NCBI GenBank assembly: GCA_045544735.1 | Contig: JAZPZM010000085.1 | Location: forward strand, 1 to 8,624 | Source of the DNA: CAG-390 sp045544735 | GTDB taxonomy: Bacteria > Bacillota > Clostridia > Oscillospirales > CAG-272 | Reading direction: 5' to 3' | Length of the DNA: 8,624 nucleotides | Shown here: positions 1-5,590 of the stretch, piece by piece | Numbering within the stretch: the stretch's first letter is position 1 | How the letters are laid out: each line of letters begins with the position of its first letter | The notes under the pieces: model-generated | Database searches by the model: none | Seen by the model: only the letters and a program-made list of their open reading frames with translations | What the model was told of the DNA's origin: nothing | Program-made: the position numbers and the translations under genes

Positions 1-141
1 AGCCCAAGGTCGATGCTTACGACGATCAAATTGATAAAGTAAAGCGCCGTAACGTAATTTAATTGATGATTCACGATCTTGCCGATAATTCCCGAAATAT
101 ATCCGATTATGATGGCAATGATAAAGACGACGCTTTTGCCT
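1..141. repeat. 141-bp terminal direct repeat, left copy
   Basis: These 141 bases are identical to 8484-8624 at the other end of the window. The repeat lies inside a protein gene and has no transposon-like ends or inverted repeats. An exact overlap equal to a common assembler k-mer size (141) is what a de Bruijn assembler leaves when a contig closes into a loop. It is therefore best read as the same DNA seen twice, making the unique sequence 8,483 bp. Confidence 0.95.
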
Positions 142-230
142 TTCGTTGATTTTGAGCTTATGCTTTTGTACACGGAGATGGGCCAGGACATGCCAAAGCA
201 TAGGAGCATAATGATTTCGAAGATCTGCAT
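1..230 (-). CDS. Small PQ-loop/SemiSWEET-like membrane protein, 5' part (3' end continues at window end)
   Basis: The minus-strand gene starts at an ATG at 230-228 with an AGGAGG ribosome binding site (plus-strand 239-244) 8 nt upstream. It runs off the window at base 1. Read across the 141-bp closure to the stop at 8443-8441 it gives a complete 90-residue protein. It begins MQIFEIIMLL, has a short SWPISVYKS segment followed by a KSTKGKS loop, and then two further hydrophobic stretches, so three membrane helices in all. This size and pattern fit the single-repeat PQ-loop (SemiSWEET-like) family, whose characterised members move sugars or other small solutes as dimers. The substrate here is unknown. 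It is divergent from a LysR regulator, which suggests control by that regulator. The family call rests on remembered sequence pattern. Confidence 0.75.
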   Translation of the reverse strand, partial: MQIFEIIMLLCFGMSWPISVYKSISSKSTKGKSVVFIIAIIIGYISGIIGKIVNHQLNYVTALYFINLIVVSIDLG

Positions 231-258
231 TTTTTATTCCTCCTGATATGATGCCTTA

Positions 259-287
259 ATTATACTCTTGACAAATGCAAAAGTAAA
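259..287 (-). promoter_or_regulatory. Promoter of the PQ-loop gene
   Basis: On the minus strand a perfect -10 TATAAT lies at 264-259, with a -35-like TTTACT at 287-282 and a 17-nt spacer. Transcription would start near 252, giving a leader of about 20 nt before the ATG at 230. The -35 is weak (4 of 6 matches to TTGACA), which fits a promoter that needs an activator. It overlaps the opposing LysR promoter almost completely. Confidence 0.6.
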
Positions 288-296
288 ATATATAAT
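268..296 (+). promoter_or_regulatory. Consensus sigma-70-type promoter of the LysR gene
   Basis: TTGACA at 268-273 and TATAAT at 291-296 are both perfect matches with a 17-nt spacer. The predicted start is near 303, about 36 nt before the ATG at 339. The promoter interleaves with the divergent PQ-loop promoter, so the two polymerases would compete for the same DNA. Confidence 0.85.
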
Positions 297-299
297 TAT

Positions 300-312
300 T
301 ATCAAAATGATA
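300..312. promoter_or_regulatory. T-N11-A palindrome, candidate LysR operator
   Basis: TATCA-AAA-TGATA is a perfect 5-bp inverted repeat with a 3-bp centre. It has exactly the T-N11-A spacing known for LysR-family binding sites. It covers the predicted start of the LysR transcript, where bound regulator would repress its own gene. It is the only such palindrome noticed in the 108-bp divergent region. Assignment is inference from position and spacing. Confidence 0.5.
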
Positions 313-338
313 GTTTTTTTCTATATAACGGAGGAGTT

Positions 339-1196
339 ATGGACATACAAAAGCTGAAATATTTCCAAACGACAGCCCAGCTTGAGCATATCACGCGGTC
401 TTCGGAGGTGTTACACATCTCCCAACCCTCGCTTACTCAAGCTATCCATTCACTTGAGAGCGAGCTTGGAGTTCCGCTGTTTCGGCGCGAGGGAAGAAAA
501 GTGATGTTGACCGAGTTTGGCGTTTATTTGAAGCAGAGATTGGATGTATTAATACCGGAATTCGACCATCTTTCAGTCGAAATGGAAGAACTAAAGCAAT
601 CTGTTACGAAAAAAATAAGACTTAATATACTTGCCGCTTCATCCTTTGTCATAAACGCGATCATGGAATACAAAAAGGAGAACTGCGAGGCGCTCTTTGA
701 TTTCGAGCAAAACGAAGCGAAAAGTAATTGCGACATACTGATCACAACCAACGGATTGAGCGGCGAGCCCGAAAATAAATGCGCGCGCCGCTTCGTGAAA
801 AAGGAAAATATTTACCTTGCAGTGCCGAAGGATTCAAGGTATGCCGAGGTTTCATCTATCGATTTAAGCGCTGTAAAGGACGAAAGCTTTATAATGCTAT
901 CCAACACCCGTTTGTTCGGAGCTATATGCAGCAGGTATTGTTCTATAGCAGGATTTTATCCCAACGTCATATTTGAATCCGATTCCCCTACCGCCGTGCA
1001 GAATATTATCAGTATGGGAGCGGGAATAGCATTTTGGCCCGAGCATTCGTGGGGAAAGCTTCATAATGAAAATTTGAAGCTCGTCACCATTGCCGAGCCT
1101 GCCTGCGAGCGCGACCTCATCGTGGAATTACACGCGAGACAACCAAACTCCATTTATGCAGAAGATTTTTACAATTTTCTGATAAATAAACTATAA
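339..1196 (+). CDS. LysR-family transcriptional regulator
   Basis: A 285-residue protein close to the usual 290-300 of the family. Residues 1-60 form the winged helix-turn-helix: it opens MDIQKLKYF, and the recognition region reads HISQPSLTQAIHSLE followed by ELGVPLFRREG, the classic LysR signature. Residues from about 90 to 285 are the effector-binding domain of two alpha/beta subdomains that senses a small co-inducer, which cannot be deduced here. The ATG is preceded by GGAGGAG ending 3 nt upstream and by a perfect promoter. The divergent neighbour (PQ-loop membrane protein) is the likely target, as is common for this family. The gene appears intact. Confidence 0.95.
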   Translation: MDIQKLKYFQTTAQLEHITRSSEVLHISQPSLTQAIHSLESELGVPLFRREGRKVMLTEFGVYLKQRLDVLIPEFDHLSVEMEELKQSVTKKIRLNILAASSFVINAIMEYKKENCEALFDFEQNEAKSNCDILITTNGLSGEPENKCARRFVKKENIYLAVPKDSRYAEVSSIDLSAVKDESFIMLSNTRLFGAICSRYCSIAGFYPNVIFESDSPTAVQNIISMGAGIAFWPEHSWGKLHNENLKLVTIAEPACERDLIVELHARQPNSIYAEDFYNFLINKL

Positions 1197-1237
1197 GCAC
1201 AAAATGGGTCAAAAGGATCGCGCTCCAACGCAAAATT

Positions 1238-1258
1238 CCTTGATTTAAGGCTTTTTTT
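1238..1258 (+). terminator. Weak hairpin and T7 tract after LysR
   Basis: CCTT-gattt-AAGG (1238-1250) is followed by C and seven T. The stem is only 4 bp, so termination would be weak. The T7 is followed directly by eight G (1259-1266), an unusual homopolymer pair prone to slippage and sequencing error. Confidence 0.4.
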
Positions 1259-1272
1259 GGGGGGGGAAGCGA

Positions 1273-1291
1273 AAGCAACATAATGTTGCTT
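1273..1291. promoter_or_regulatory. 19-bp perfect palindrome, candidate operator
   Basis: AAGCAACAT-A-ATGTTGCTT is a perfect 9-bp inverted repeat with a single central base. Its right end overlaps the first two bases of the -35 box of the next gene (1290-1295). A dyad here is well placed to bind a dimeric regulator, most simply the XRE-type protein encoded downstream. There is no T tract after it, so it is not a terminator. Confidence 0.55.
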
Positions 1292-1318
1292 GACTTTTGT
1301 GCCGGTTATTCTTATAAT
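1290..1318 (+). promoter_or_regulatory. Promoter of the XRE-type gene
   Basis: TTGACT at 1290-1295 (5 of 6 matches) and a perfect TATAAT at 1313-1318 are separated by 17 nt. The ATG follows at 1352 with AGGGAGG at 1336-1343 between them. Confidence 0.8.
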
Positions 1319-1351
1319 AATGTTGATAACTCATAAGGGAGGGCTTTCTCG

Positions 1352-1743
1352 ATGGTAGAAAAAATATTAAAAATTTCAGGGAGCAAAAGGGTATTAGCCA
1401 ATCTGAACTCGCAGAAAGATTAAACGTTACAAGACAGGCGGTTTCAAATTGGGAAACGGGAAAAACGCAACCCGATATAGACACTCTTCATAAAATTGCA
1501 GATATACTTGAAGTAAGCATCGATGAATTGATTTACGGCAATAAAAGAACGAATCACGTGGAGCATAAACATTATCACATTCAAAATATTACAGATAATG
1601 CAGGTAAAGGGATTGGCTTTGGTGCGGTTTTAGCTCTGGTCATATCTTACGTAAACTGGCATTCTATCGGTTGGGCAATTCTTCACGGCATCTTTAATTG
1701 GGGATACGTTATATATTATATCATCAAATACGGATGGTCGTAA
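1352..1743 (+). pseudogene. XRE-family HTH protein with C-terminal membrane segment, frame broken at an A6 tract
   Basis: The only well-placed start is ATG 1352, 8 nt after AGGGAGG, but it lies one frame away from the conserved protein. In the frame ending at the TAA 1741-1743 the sequence reads FREQKGISQSELAERL, then VTRQAVSNWETGKTQPD and LHKIADILEVSIDELIYG, a textbook Cro/C1-type helix-turn-helix. No ATG, GTG or TTG precedes it between the upstream stop at 1327 and the domain. Adding one A to the run at 1359-1364 would join the two frames and give a 130-residue protein starting MVEKNIKNFREQKG. After the HTH comes a His-rich linker and a hydrophobic tail of roughly 40 residues (GFGAVLALVISY, then GYVIYYIIKYGWS) that should be membrane-embedded. 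A one-base deletion, a sequencing error or slippage at the A tract are all possible. A short isoform from a TTG at 1528 would keep only the linker and membrane part. Confidence 0.8.
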
Positions 1744-2018
1744 GTACGGTAAAGGTCAAAGTCCTTGCAAAAACTCAATAAGCAAGCGTACGGCTCAAGC
1801 TTTGGTTCGTTCATTTTACAGCATGTAGCCGCCCGCCAAGAAAAAGACCGTCAAAGCGATAATTTTTCTATCAAATACGAGTGGGCAATCCTTCGGATTG
1901 GTATGGAATTGCGGCGACGGGGCTGATCTACGTTGATATCCTCTTGCCATAAAGGGGCTGATTTAGCGCAGAACAAAAACACAAAGCACAGCGCCCTGAA
2001 CCCCAAGGTATCAACCGG
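1744..2018. other. Non-coding or eroded stretch
   Basis: No convincing plus-strand gene was found here. On the minus strand a short open frame ending at about 1822 reads RKIIALTVFFLAGGYML before a stop, like the last helix of a membrane protein. It cannot be extended into a recognisable gene. No promoter, repeat or RNA structure stands out. The region may be the remains of inactivated genes. Confidence 0.4.
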
Positions 2019-2240
2019 ATGATTACGCGCCGTAACGTCAAGTATGATTCTAACGGGTATATCACATCGTTTGATATACACCGGCATAGCAAGGACAAAA
2101 ACTGCAAGGTAGCCACAATCGTGGTTGCCGATGTAAAACAGATGGTCATCGATTGGGGTACACGTCCCCTGGTGGCGAGTGCCGCGGCGTTGAAATCGAA
2201 ATTTATGATGGATTTTGTATCCTCGGTCGCCGGACCGTAA
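2019..2240 (+). CDS. Possible small hypothetical protein (73 aa)
   Basis: The product is not recognised. It opens MITRRNVKYDSNGYITSFD, contains KVATIVVADVKQMVIDWG and ends in FVSSVAGP. A weak AAGGT lies 9 nt before the ATG, the codon pattern looks coding, and a strong terminator starts 18 bp after the stop. The same frame stays open a further 57 nt upstream of the ATG (from 1962). Competing minus-strand frames cover the same bases, so this could be a chance frame or the 3' end of a decayed gene. Confidence 0.35.
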   Translation: MITRRNVKYDSNGYITSFDIHRHSKDKNCKVATIVVADVKQMVIDWGTRPLVASAAALKSKFMMDFVSSVAGP

Positions 2241-2257
2241 CATCGCAATAAGTTATC

Positions 2258-2285
2258 CCCCCGCGCGAAAGCGTGGGGGATTTTT
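2258..2285 (+). terminator. Strong rho-independent terminator with GAAA tetraloop
   Basis: A 9-bp GC-rich stem (arms 2258-2266 and 2271-2279, one G-T pair) is closed by a GAAA loop and followed by ATTTTT. It implies a plus-strand transcript ending here and insulates the TIR operon downstream. Its last bases and T tract are also the first bases of the 38-bp repeat. Confidence 0.85.
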
Positions 2286-2316
2286 GTCGATAAAAGTCGA
2301 CAGCTTTTTGCCGAAA
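2279..2316. repeat. 38-bp direct repeat, left copy
   Basis: This is identical over 38 bases to 4110-4147. Inside it TGTCGA-taaaag-TCGACA forms a 6-bp inverted repeat, followed by GCTTTTTGCCGAAA. It ends 28 bp before the -35 of the TIR operon. Together with its partner it brackets the TIR-cupin pair exactly. Confidence 0.95.
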
Positions 2317-2344
2317 TATTTTTGGGACATGGAATTGAAATGTG

Positions 2345-2373
2345 TTGACAAAATTCCCCAATAATTGTATAAT
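2345..2373 (+). promoter_or_regulatory. Consensus promoter of the TIR-cupin operon
   Basis: TTGACA (2345-2350) and TATAAT (2368-2373) are both perfect, with a 17-nt spacer. Such a promoter should be strong and constitutive unless repressed, so the encoded system may be always present and controlled at the protein level. The TIR ATG is at 2433. Confidence 0.9.
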
Positions 2374-2432
2374 GAGGTATAAAATATATAGCATTATTAC
2401 CATGATTGAAAAATAAAGGATGGGAGAAAAAT

Positions 2433-3431
2433 ATGGATGCATTTATTAGTTATAGGCATGGAACGGGAGGCTTATATGCATTAGAAATATATCAGTTTTT
2501 AGTGGAAATTGGAATGGGGGTTTTTTACGACAAAGAAGGGTTGTATCAGTTTGCCGGGGAGTTCTCTGAAGTTCTAAAAGAAAACATACTGAATGCGGAT
2601 AATTTTATTTTAGTTCTCACGGATTTGAATATAGATGATTATGAAAAATCTGTTTATATTCAAGAAATTTCCATAGCTCTTAAAGAAAACAAAAGAATTA
2701 TTGTTGTTAAAGGAAATGATTTCAAATATCCCTCGAATTTACCCCTTGCAATTCAAAAACTTCCTGATATTCAGTGTCTTGACGTTAGCGATCCTATGTA
2801 TTTTAAAGGCAAGTTCCGTGAAGATTTGCTGTGGAAAATGAAAGAAAGCCAAAAGCGCAATCAGGCTATTGCTAATTTTGTAAATCGCAGCAAATTGGAA
2901 TCACGGGGAGAAATCGAGAGTCGTTTATCGTTGGCGGAACGGTTAAATGATGAAGTAATTGCTGTTGATATGTGCGCAATTGCTTGCCAAGGGTTTCTGT
3001 CTCTTGCACGCGATCATGTGGAAAAATTGGCAGAAAAAGGTTGTAAAATTCGCGTTATTATGAATCATCCTAATTGTCAAGCGGCTATTGATGCATGTAC
3101 AAATAAAATTTTAGGAGGAACGCGTCGCCGTGAGCGAGTCATTCCACGGGCATATGAAGATCTGTTAGATTGGCAGAATGACTATCCAAATTCTTTTCAG
3201 GGAAAAACGACGGATGCATTTCTTCCGTGCGCAATTTTTATTATCCATAAGAAAGATTCGAGTAAAGATACTGTAAAAGTTGATTACTATTCCTTTAATT
3301 GCCCTGATTCAGAGCGGCGGAGTGTTTTAATTTCTTCAGAGGATAATAGAAATTTTGATTTCTATATTAAACAGTTTGAATGGATTTGGGAACGGGGGCA
3401 ATTAATAACGAATATTGGGGAATTAAAATGA
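2433..3431 (+). CDS. TIR-domain protein with C-terminal sensor/PLD-like domain
   Basis: A 332-residue protein from ATG 2433 (GGGAG 6 nt upstream; an upstream TTG at 2406 lacks comparable support). Residues 2-137 look like a bacterial TIR domain: it opens DAFISYRHG, continues VGVFYDKE-like at 29-35, and has SVYIQEISIAL then NKRIIVV at 73-92. Glu78 sits where the catalytic glutamate of NAD-cleaving TIR domains lies. Residues 150-325 form a separate alpha/beta domain with strand EVIAVDMCAI, then KGCKIRVIMNHP, ending FYIKQFEWIWERG. This resembles sensor-like domains fused to other TIR or HTH proteins, sometimes related to phospholipase D. H272-x-K274-x4-D279 matches an HKD-type spacing, though the residues between are polar, so catalysis is doubtful. 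No signal peptide or membrane helix, hence cytosolic. The gene is AT-rich relative to its neighbours at 4216-6255. It overlaps the cupin gene by ATGA, implying coupled translation. NADase activity and a defence role are inferred. Confidence 0.8.
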   Translation: MDAFISYRHGTGGLYALEIYQFLVEIGMGVFYDKEGLYQFAGEFSEVLKENILNADNFILVLTDLNIDDYEKSVYIQEISIALKENKRIIVVKGNDFKYPSNLPLAIQKLPDIQCLDVSDPMYFKGKFREDLLWKMKESQKRNQAIANFVNRSKLESRGEIESRLSLAERLNDEVIAVDMCAIACQGFLSLARDHVEKLAEKGCKIRVIMNHPNCQAAIDACTNKILGGTRRRERVIPRAYEDLLDWQNDYPNSFQGKTTDAFLPCAIFIIHKKDSSKDTVKVDYYSFNCPDSERRSVLISSEDNRNFDFYIKQFEWIWERGQLITNIGELK

Positions 3432-3874
3432 TAGAAATAATCAAAAAAGAACAAATACAGAATGTTTTATTGAACGAGCATCGTCAGTATTTGGTAGGAG
3501 ACCTTAAATTGCCGCAACGGTTGCAACATATTTATGACGACAAAGTGGAAATGGGGATAACTCGTTTTGAAAAATATGCTTGTGAAAAACCACATTTTCA
3601 CCCCATCGTTACTGAGTATCAAATTATATTGAATGGCGAGGCTAAATACGTAGATATTGAGGCAAATCGAGAGTATGTTGTTCGAGCGGGAGATGTTTTT
3701 GTGATTCGTCCAAATACAACATATATTCAAAAATCAACCGAGGGAGCAGAGATATTGTTCTTTAAGTATCCTAGTGGAAATGATAAGACGCTTGTTAATG
3801 TGACACCGCAGATGAGCAAATGGGGCGCTGATTGGCAAGAGACCTGGGATGTAAATAAAGCAGAGGAAGACTAA
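3428..3874 (+). CDS. Small single-domain cupin
   Basis: A 148-residue protein starting in the ATGA overlap with the TIR gene, with GGGGA just upstream. Cupin motif 1 is a perfect HxH(x)4E(x)6G: HFHPIVTEYQIILNG. Motif 2 is degenerate: GDVFVIRPNTTY, in which the usual histidine is Tyr. That leaves three (His, His, Glu) of the four standard metal ligands. The family includes metal-dependent isomerases, dioxygenases and ligand-binding domains, and the pattern GDVFVI-P-T resembles sugar- or small-metabolite-binding cupins. Since it is co-translated with a TIR protein it may bind, modify or sense a TIR product, or regulate the effector. None of these is shown by the sequence. A terminator follows directly. 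Confidence 0.85.
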   Translation: MIEIIKKEQIQNVLLNEHRQYLVGDLKLPQRLQHIYDDKVEMGITRFEKYACEKPHFHPIVTEYQIILNGEAKYVDIEANREYVVRAGDVFVIRPNTTYIQKSTEGAEILFFKYPSGNDKTLVNVTPQMSKWGADWQETWDVNKAEED

Positions 3875-3887
3875 AGTTGTGAAAATG

Positions 3888-3938
3888 AATCAACCTTCAA
3901 ATTTGGACAGCTATTGTTTGAGTGGAGGTTGATTTTTT
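3888..3938 (+). terminator. Terminator of the TIR-cupin operon
   Basis: A 9-bp stem AATCAACCT (3888-3896) pairs with AGGTTGATT (3926-3934) and is extended past a small bulge by TCAAA/TTTGA. A run of six T (3933-3938) follows. It lies 14 bp after the cupin stop. Confidence 0.85.
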
Positions 3939-4109
3939 GTTAGGTAAGGCTTTTATAAACTTGTTTTATTATCGGAGAATTTGCGTAAGTTTGCAAAAAT
4001 CAATGGACTATTTAAAAAATATATTGAAATGCAGAAGAAAATGAAGGTGACGAGAGCTTTTGAAAAACAGTTGATAAAAAAACGACGGATTTTTGCCAAA
4101 CAAACGATA
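3939..4109. other. AT-rich stretch without a confident gene
   Basis: A plus-strand frame open from 3948 to the TAA at 4122 would give a Lys-rich 31-residue peptide from ATG 4029, but there is no ribosome binding site or promoter. From 4083 on, CGACGGATTTTTGCCAAA is a degenerate copy of the second half of the 38-bp repeat that follows, suggesting repeat material has accumulated here. Confidence 0.4.
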
Positions 4110-4147
4110 GATTTTTGTCGATAAAAGTCGACAGCTTTTTGCCGAAA
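4110..4147. repeat. 38-bp direct repeat, right copy
   Basis: This is identical to 2279-2316. It ends only 4 bp before the -35 of the next gene, whereas the left copy ends 28 bp before the TIR -35, so the repeat is not at a fixed distance from promoters. The inner TGTCGA/TCGACA dyad is conserved. Confidence 0.95.
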
Positions 4148-4151
4148 GGTA

Positions 4152-4180
4152 TTGAGCTGTCGCTTATTTTGTTGTATAAT
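4152..4180 (+). promoter_or_regulatory. Promoter of the membrane-protein genes
   Basis: TTGAGC (4152-4157, 4 of 6 matches) and a perfect TATAAT (4175-4180) are 17 nt apart. The ATG of the first membrane protein is at 4216. Confidence 0.75.
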
Positions 4181-4215
4181 TAATTTATCGTTATAATTAT
4201 GAGTGAGGTTGAAGT

Positions 4216-4752
4216 ATGAAAATTAAATTTGATTTTAAATTTAAAGCCGTTACGATAAGCATTTTTGCGGCGTTATCCGTGTGCATAAAGGCTGTGCTTA
4301 TAGTCCTCATCTGTCACGGCGGCCGCAGAGAGCAGCTTATTGCCGCGGATTTTGAATACGCTTCATTCGCGTGCGACGCACTTCTTGCATTGATTGTTTT
4401 TGCCGTCGTACAGTCCAAGCTTTGCCGCATTTGGACGAAAATTGCATCAGCGGCAGCGTGCGTAGTGCTTTATATAATCGTCCTCATGAGCACTAATTTC
4501 TTCGTGACAGTCTTGGCGTCGAGGATATATGCCAACGAGGCGGTTTCGTTTATCGACGTTGCCGCAGACGCTATGAAAACGTATTTCCAAACGGGGCATC
4601 CCAAATATCACGTCGTGGCGGCTGTTCTCGCTCTTGCCTGCGCGGGAGTCATCGCGTTCGATATGTTCAGGACAAAGCGCGCACTTCCTCTCGTAAAAAG
4701 CGCAAAATCCGACGCTGTAACCCAAGAGAGCGGGGGCGAGAGCGAGGAGTAA
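4216..4752 (+). CDS. Four-helix membrane protein, paralogue of the next gene
   Basis: A 178-residue protein of unknown function; the ATG has GAGG 7 nt upstream. Hydrophobic segments at about 11-33, 47-66, 74-100 and 131-149 predict four membrane helices. The tail after 152 is charged and ends in a Ser/Glu-rich stretch. It is clearly related to the protein encoded at 4889: both have ADALL/CDALL then LI-F-V---K and TKI in the second and third helices, and both have the loop KTYFQTGHPKYH / KAYFSHGYPAYH before the fourth helix. Codon use is GC-richer than in the TIR gene. The 136 bp after it contain no convincing terminator, so it may be co-transcribed with the next two genes. Confidence 0.8.
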   Translation: MKIKFDFKFKAVTISIFAALSVCIKAVLIVLICHGGRREQLIAADFEYASFACDALLALIVFAVVQSKLCRIWTKIASAAACVVLYIIVLMSTNFFVTVLASRIYANEAVSFIDVAADAMKTYFQTGHPKYHVVAAVLALACAGVIAFDMFRTKRALPLVKSAKSDAVTQESGGESEE

Positions 4753-4888
4753 TGATTTGCGTTGTGCGAGGTGTTGATAGGTTTGGGGGATTTTTGGGGA
4801 AAATTGTCTCGCGCGATGATTATTATTACTGGCGGATGGGCGCATTTTTGTGACGCTACGGATGAATGACTGAATTGAGGAAACAAAA

Positions 4889-5590
4889 ATGAAAAAATTT
4901 TTAAAAATATTATTCCTTTGCAACCTGTTGATTTTTACTTTTGGTACAAAGGCGCTGATAACCTACGAGAGCTACAAGGGCTACGCCGGGGATGTAATCC
5001 CCGAAAGGCTTGTTTATGCGGCTGACGCGCTGTTGGTGCTTATCATCTTTTACGTTTGCTGTGGAAAATTCAAGCACCTCGCCACTAAAATACTTGCGGG
5101 TATCGCGCTGAACGTTGGCTACTTTGCGGCTTTGCTTGCCTGCAATTACACTTGGCGGGCAATGCGTTACAACGCTATGTTTTTGAATGAGCAAGCGCCG
5201 ACCACACCGCTTGAAATGGCGCGGGCGGGGCTTAAGGCTTACTTTTCACACGGCTATCCCGCATATCATTGGGTGATAATTGCAATGCTCGTGCTTTCCG
5301 CCGCGGTCTTTATCTTCAAGCACTACCAAAATGCCTTGGCGGAAAGAATAGCGCGTTTTCTGCTGAAACGGGTAAAATTCTCGCCGAACGGTTGGGCAAT
5401 ATTGATTTACTTTGATATATTACTCTGCTTTTTCAGCGAGCACCTTGCTCAAAACGATCTTGACGAGATGGAACTGACGTACACCGAAATCAACGTTGCT
5501 TCCGCGGCGTACGAGGCTCGGCGGAAATTTGACAAGGTAAGAACGCGCAGGGGATATACCCGCAACGAAAGCGACGGGTCGGACGAATGA
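4889..5590 (+). CDS. Membrane protein, extended paralogue of the upstream gene
   Basis: A 233-residue protein of unknown function; ATG with GAGG 8 nt upstream. Helices are predicted at about 4-23, 42-59, 66-87 and 127-144, with a fifth possible at 168-183. It shares the ADALL helix and the KAYFSHGYPAYH loop with the 178-residue neighbour, so the two probably arose by tandem duplication. It differs by an added C-terminal region of about 80 residues: a basic helix (ERIARFLLKRVKF), a hydrophobic segment and a charged tail (YEARRKFDKVRTRRGYTRN). Its stop overlaps the phosphoesterase start by ATGA, which suggests coupled translation and possibly a membrane platform for that enzyme. Confidence 0.8.
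   Translation: MKKFLKILFLCNLLIFTFGTKALITYESYKGYAGDVIPERLVYAADALLVLIIFYVCCGKFKHLATKILAGIALNVGYFAALLACNYTWRAMRYNAMFLNEQAPTTPLEMARAGLKAYFSHGYPAYHWVIIAMLVLSAAVFIFKHYQNALAERIARFLLKRVKFSPNGWAILIYFDILLCFFSEHLAQNDLDEMELTYTEINVASAAYEARRKFDKVRTRRGYTRNESDGSDE

Noticed and set aside
2027..2038. 12-bp match to bases 43-54 (gcgccgtaacgt)
   Set aside because: Too short, without flanking similarity; consistent with chance and not supported as a repeat family.
1851..2248. Two overlapping minus-strand frames of 106 and 130 codons
   Set aside because: They overlap each other, resemble no known family, and the strong plus-strand terminator favours the other strand. Kept as uncertain rather than annotated.
2406..2432. 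TTG start nine codons upstream for the TIR protein
   Set aside because: The TIR domain begins directly at the ATG 2433, which has its own GGGAG; the upstream codons add nothing conserved.
3380..3427. Upstream ATG for the cupin at 3380
   Set aside because: It would overlap the TIR gene by 52 bp; the ATGA overlap at 3428 is the typical coupled start and the cupin homology needs no extra residues.
4029..4124. 31-codon Lys-rich frame between the TIR-cupin terminator and the right repeat
   Set aside because: No ribosome binding site or promoter, and it ends inside the repeat; most likely chance in AT-rich DNA.
4447..4923. Minus-strand open frames opposite the first membrane protein
   Set aside because: They cover a plus-strand gene with a good start, promoter and a paralogue next door; no recognisable product on the minus strand.
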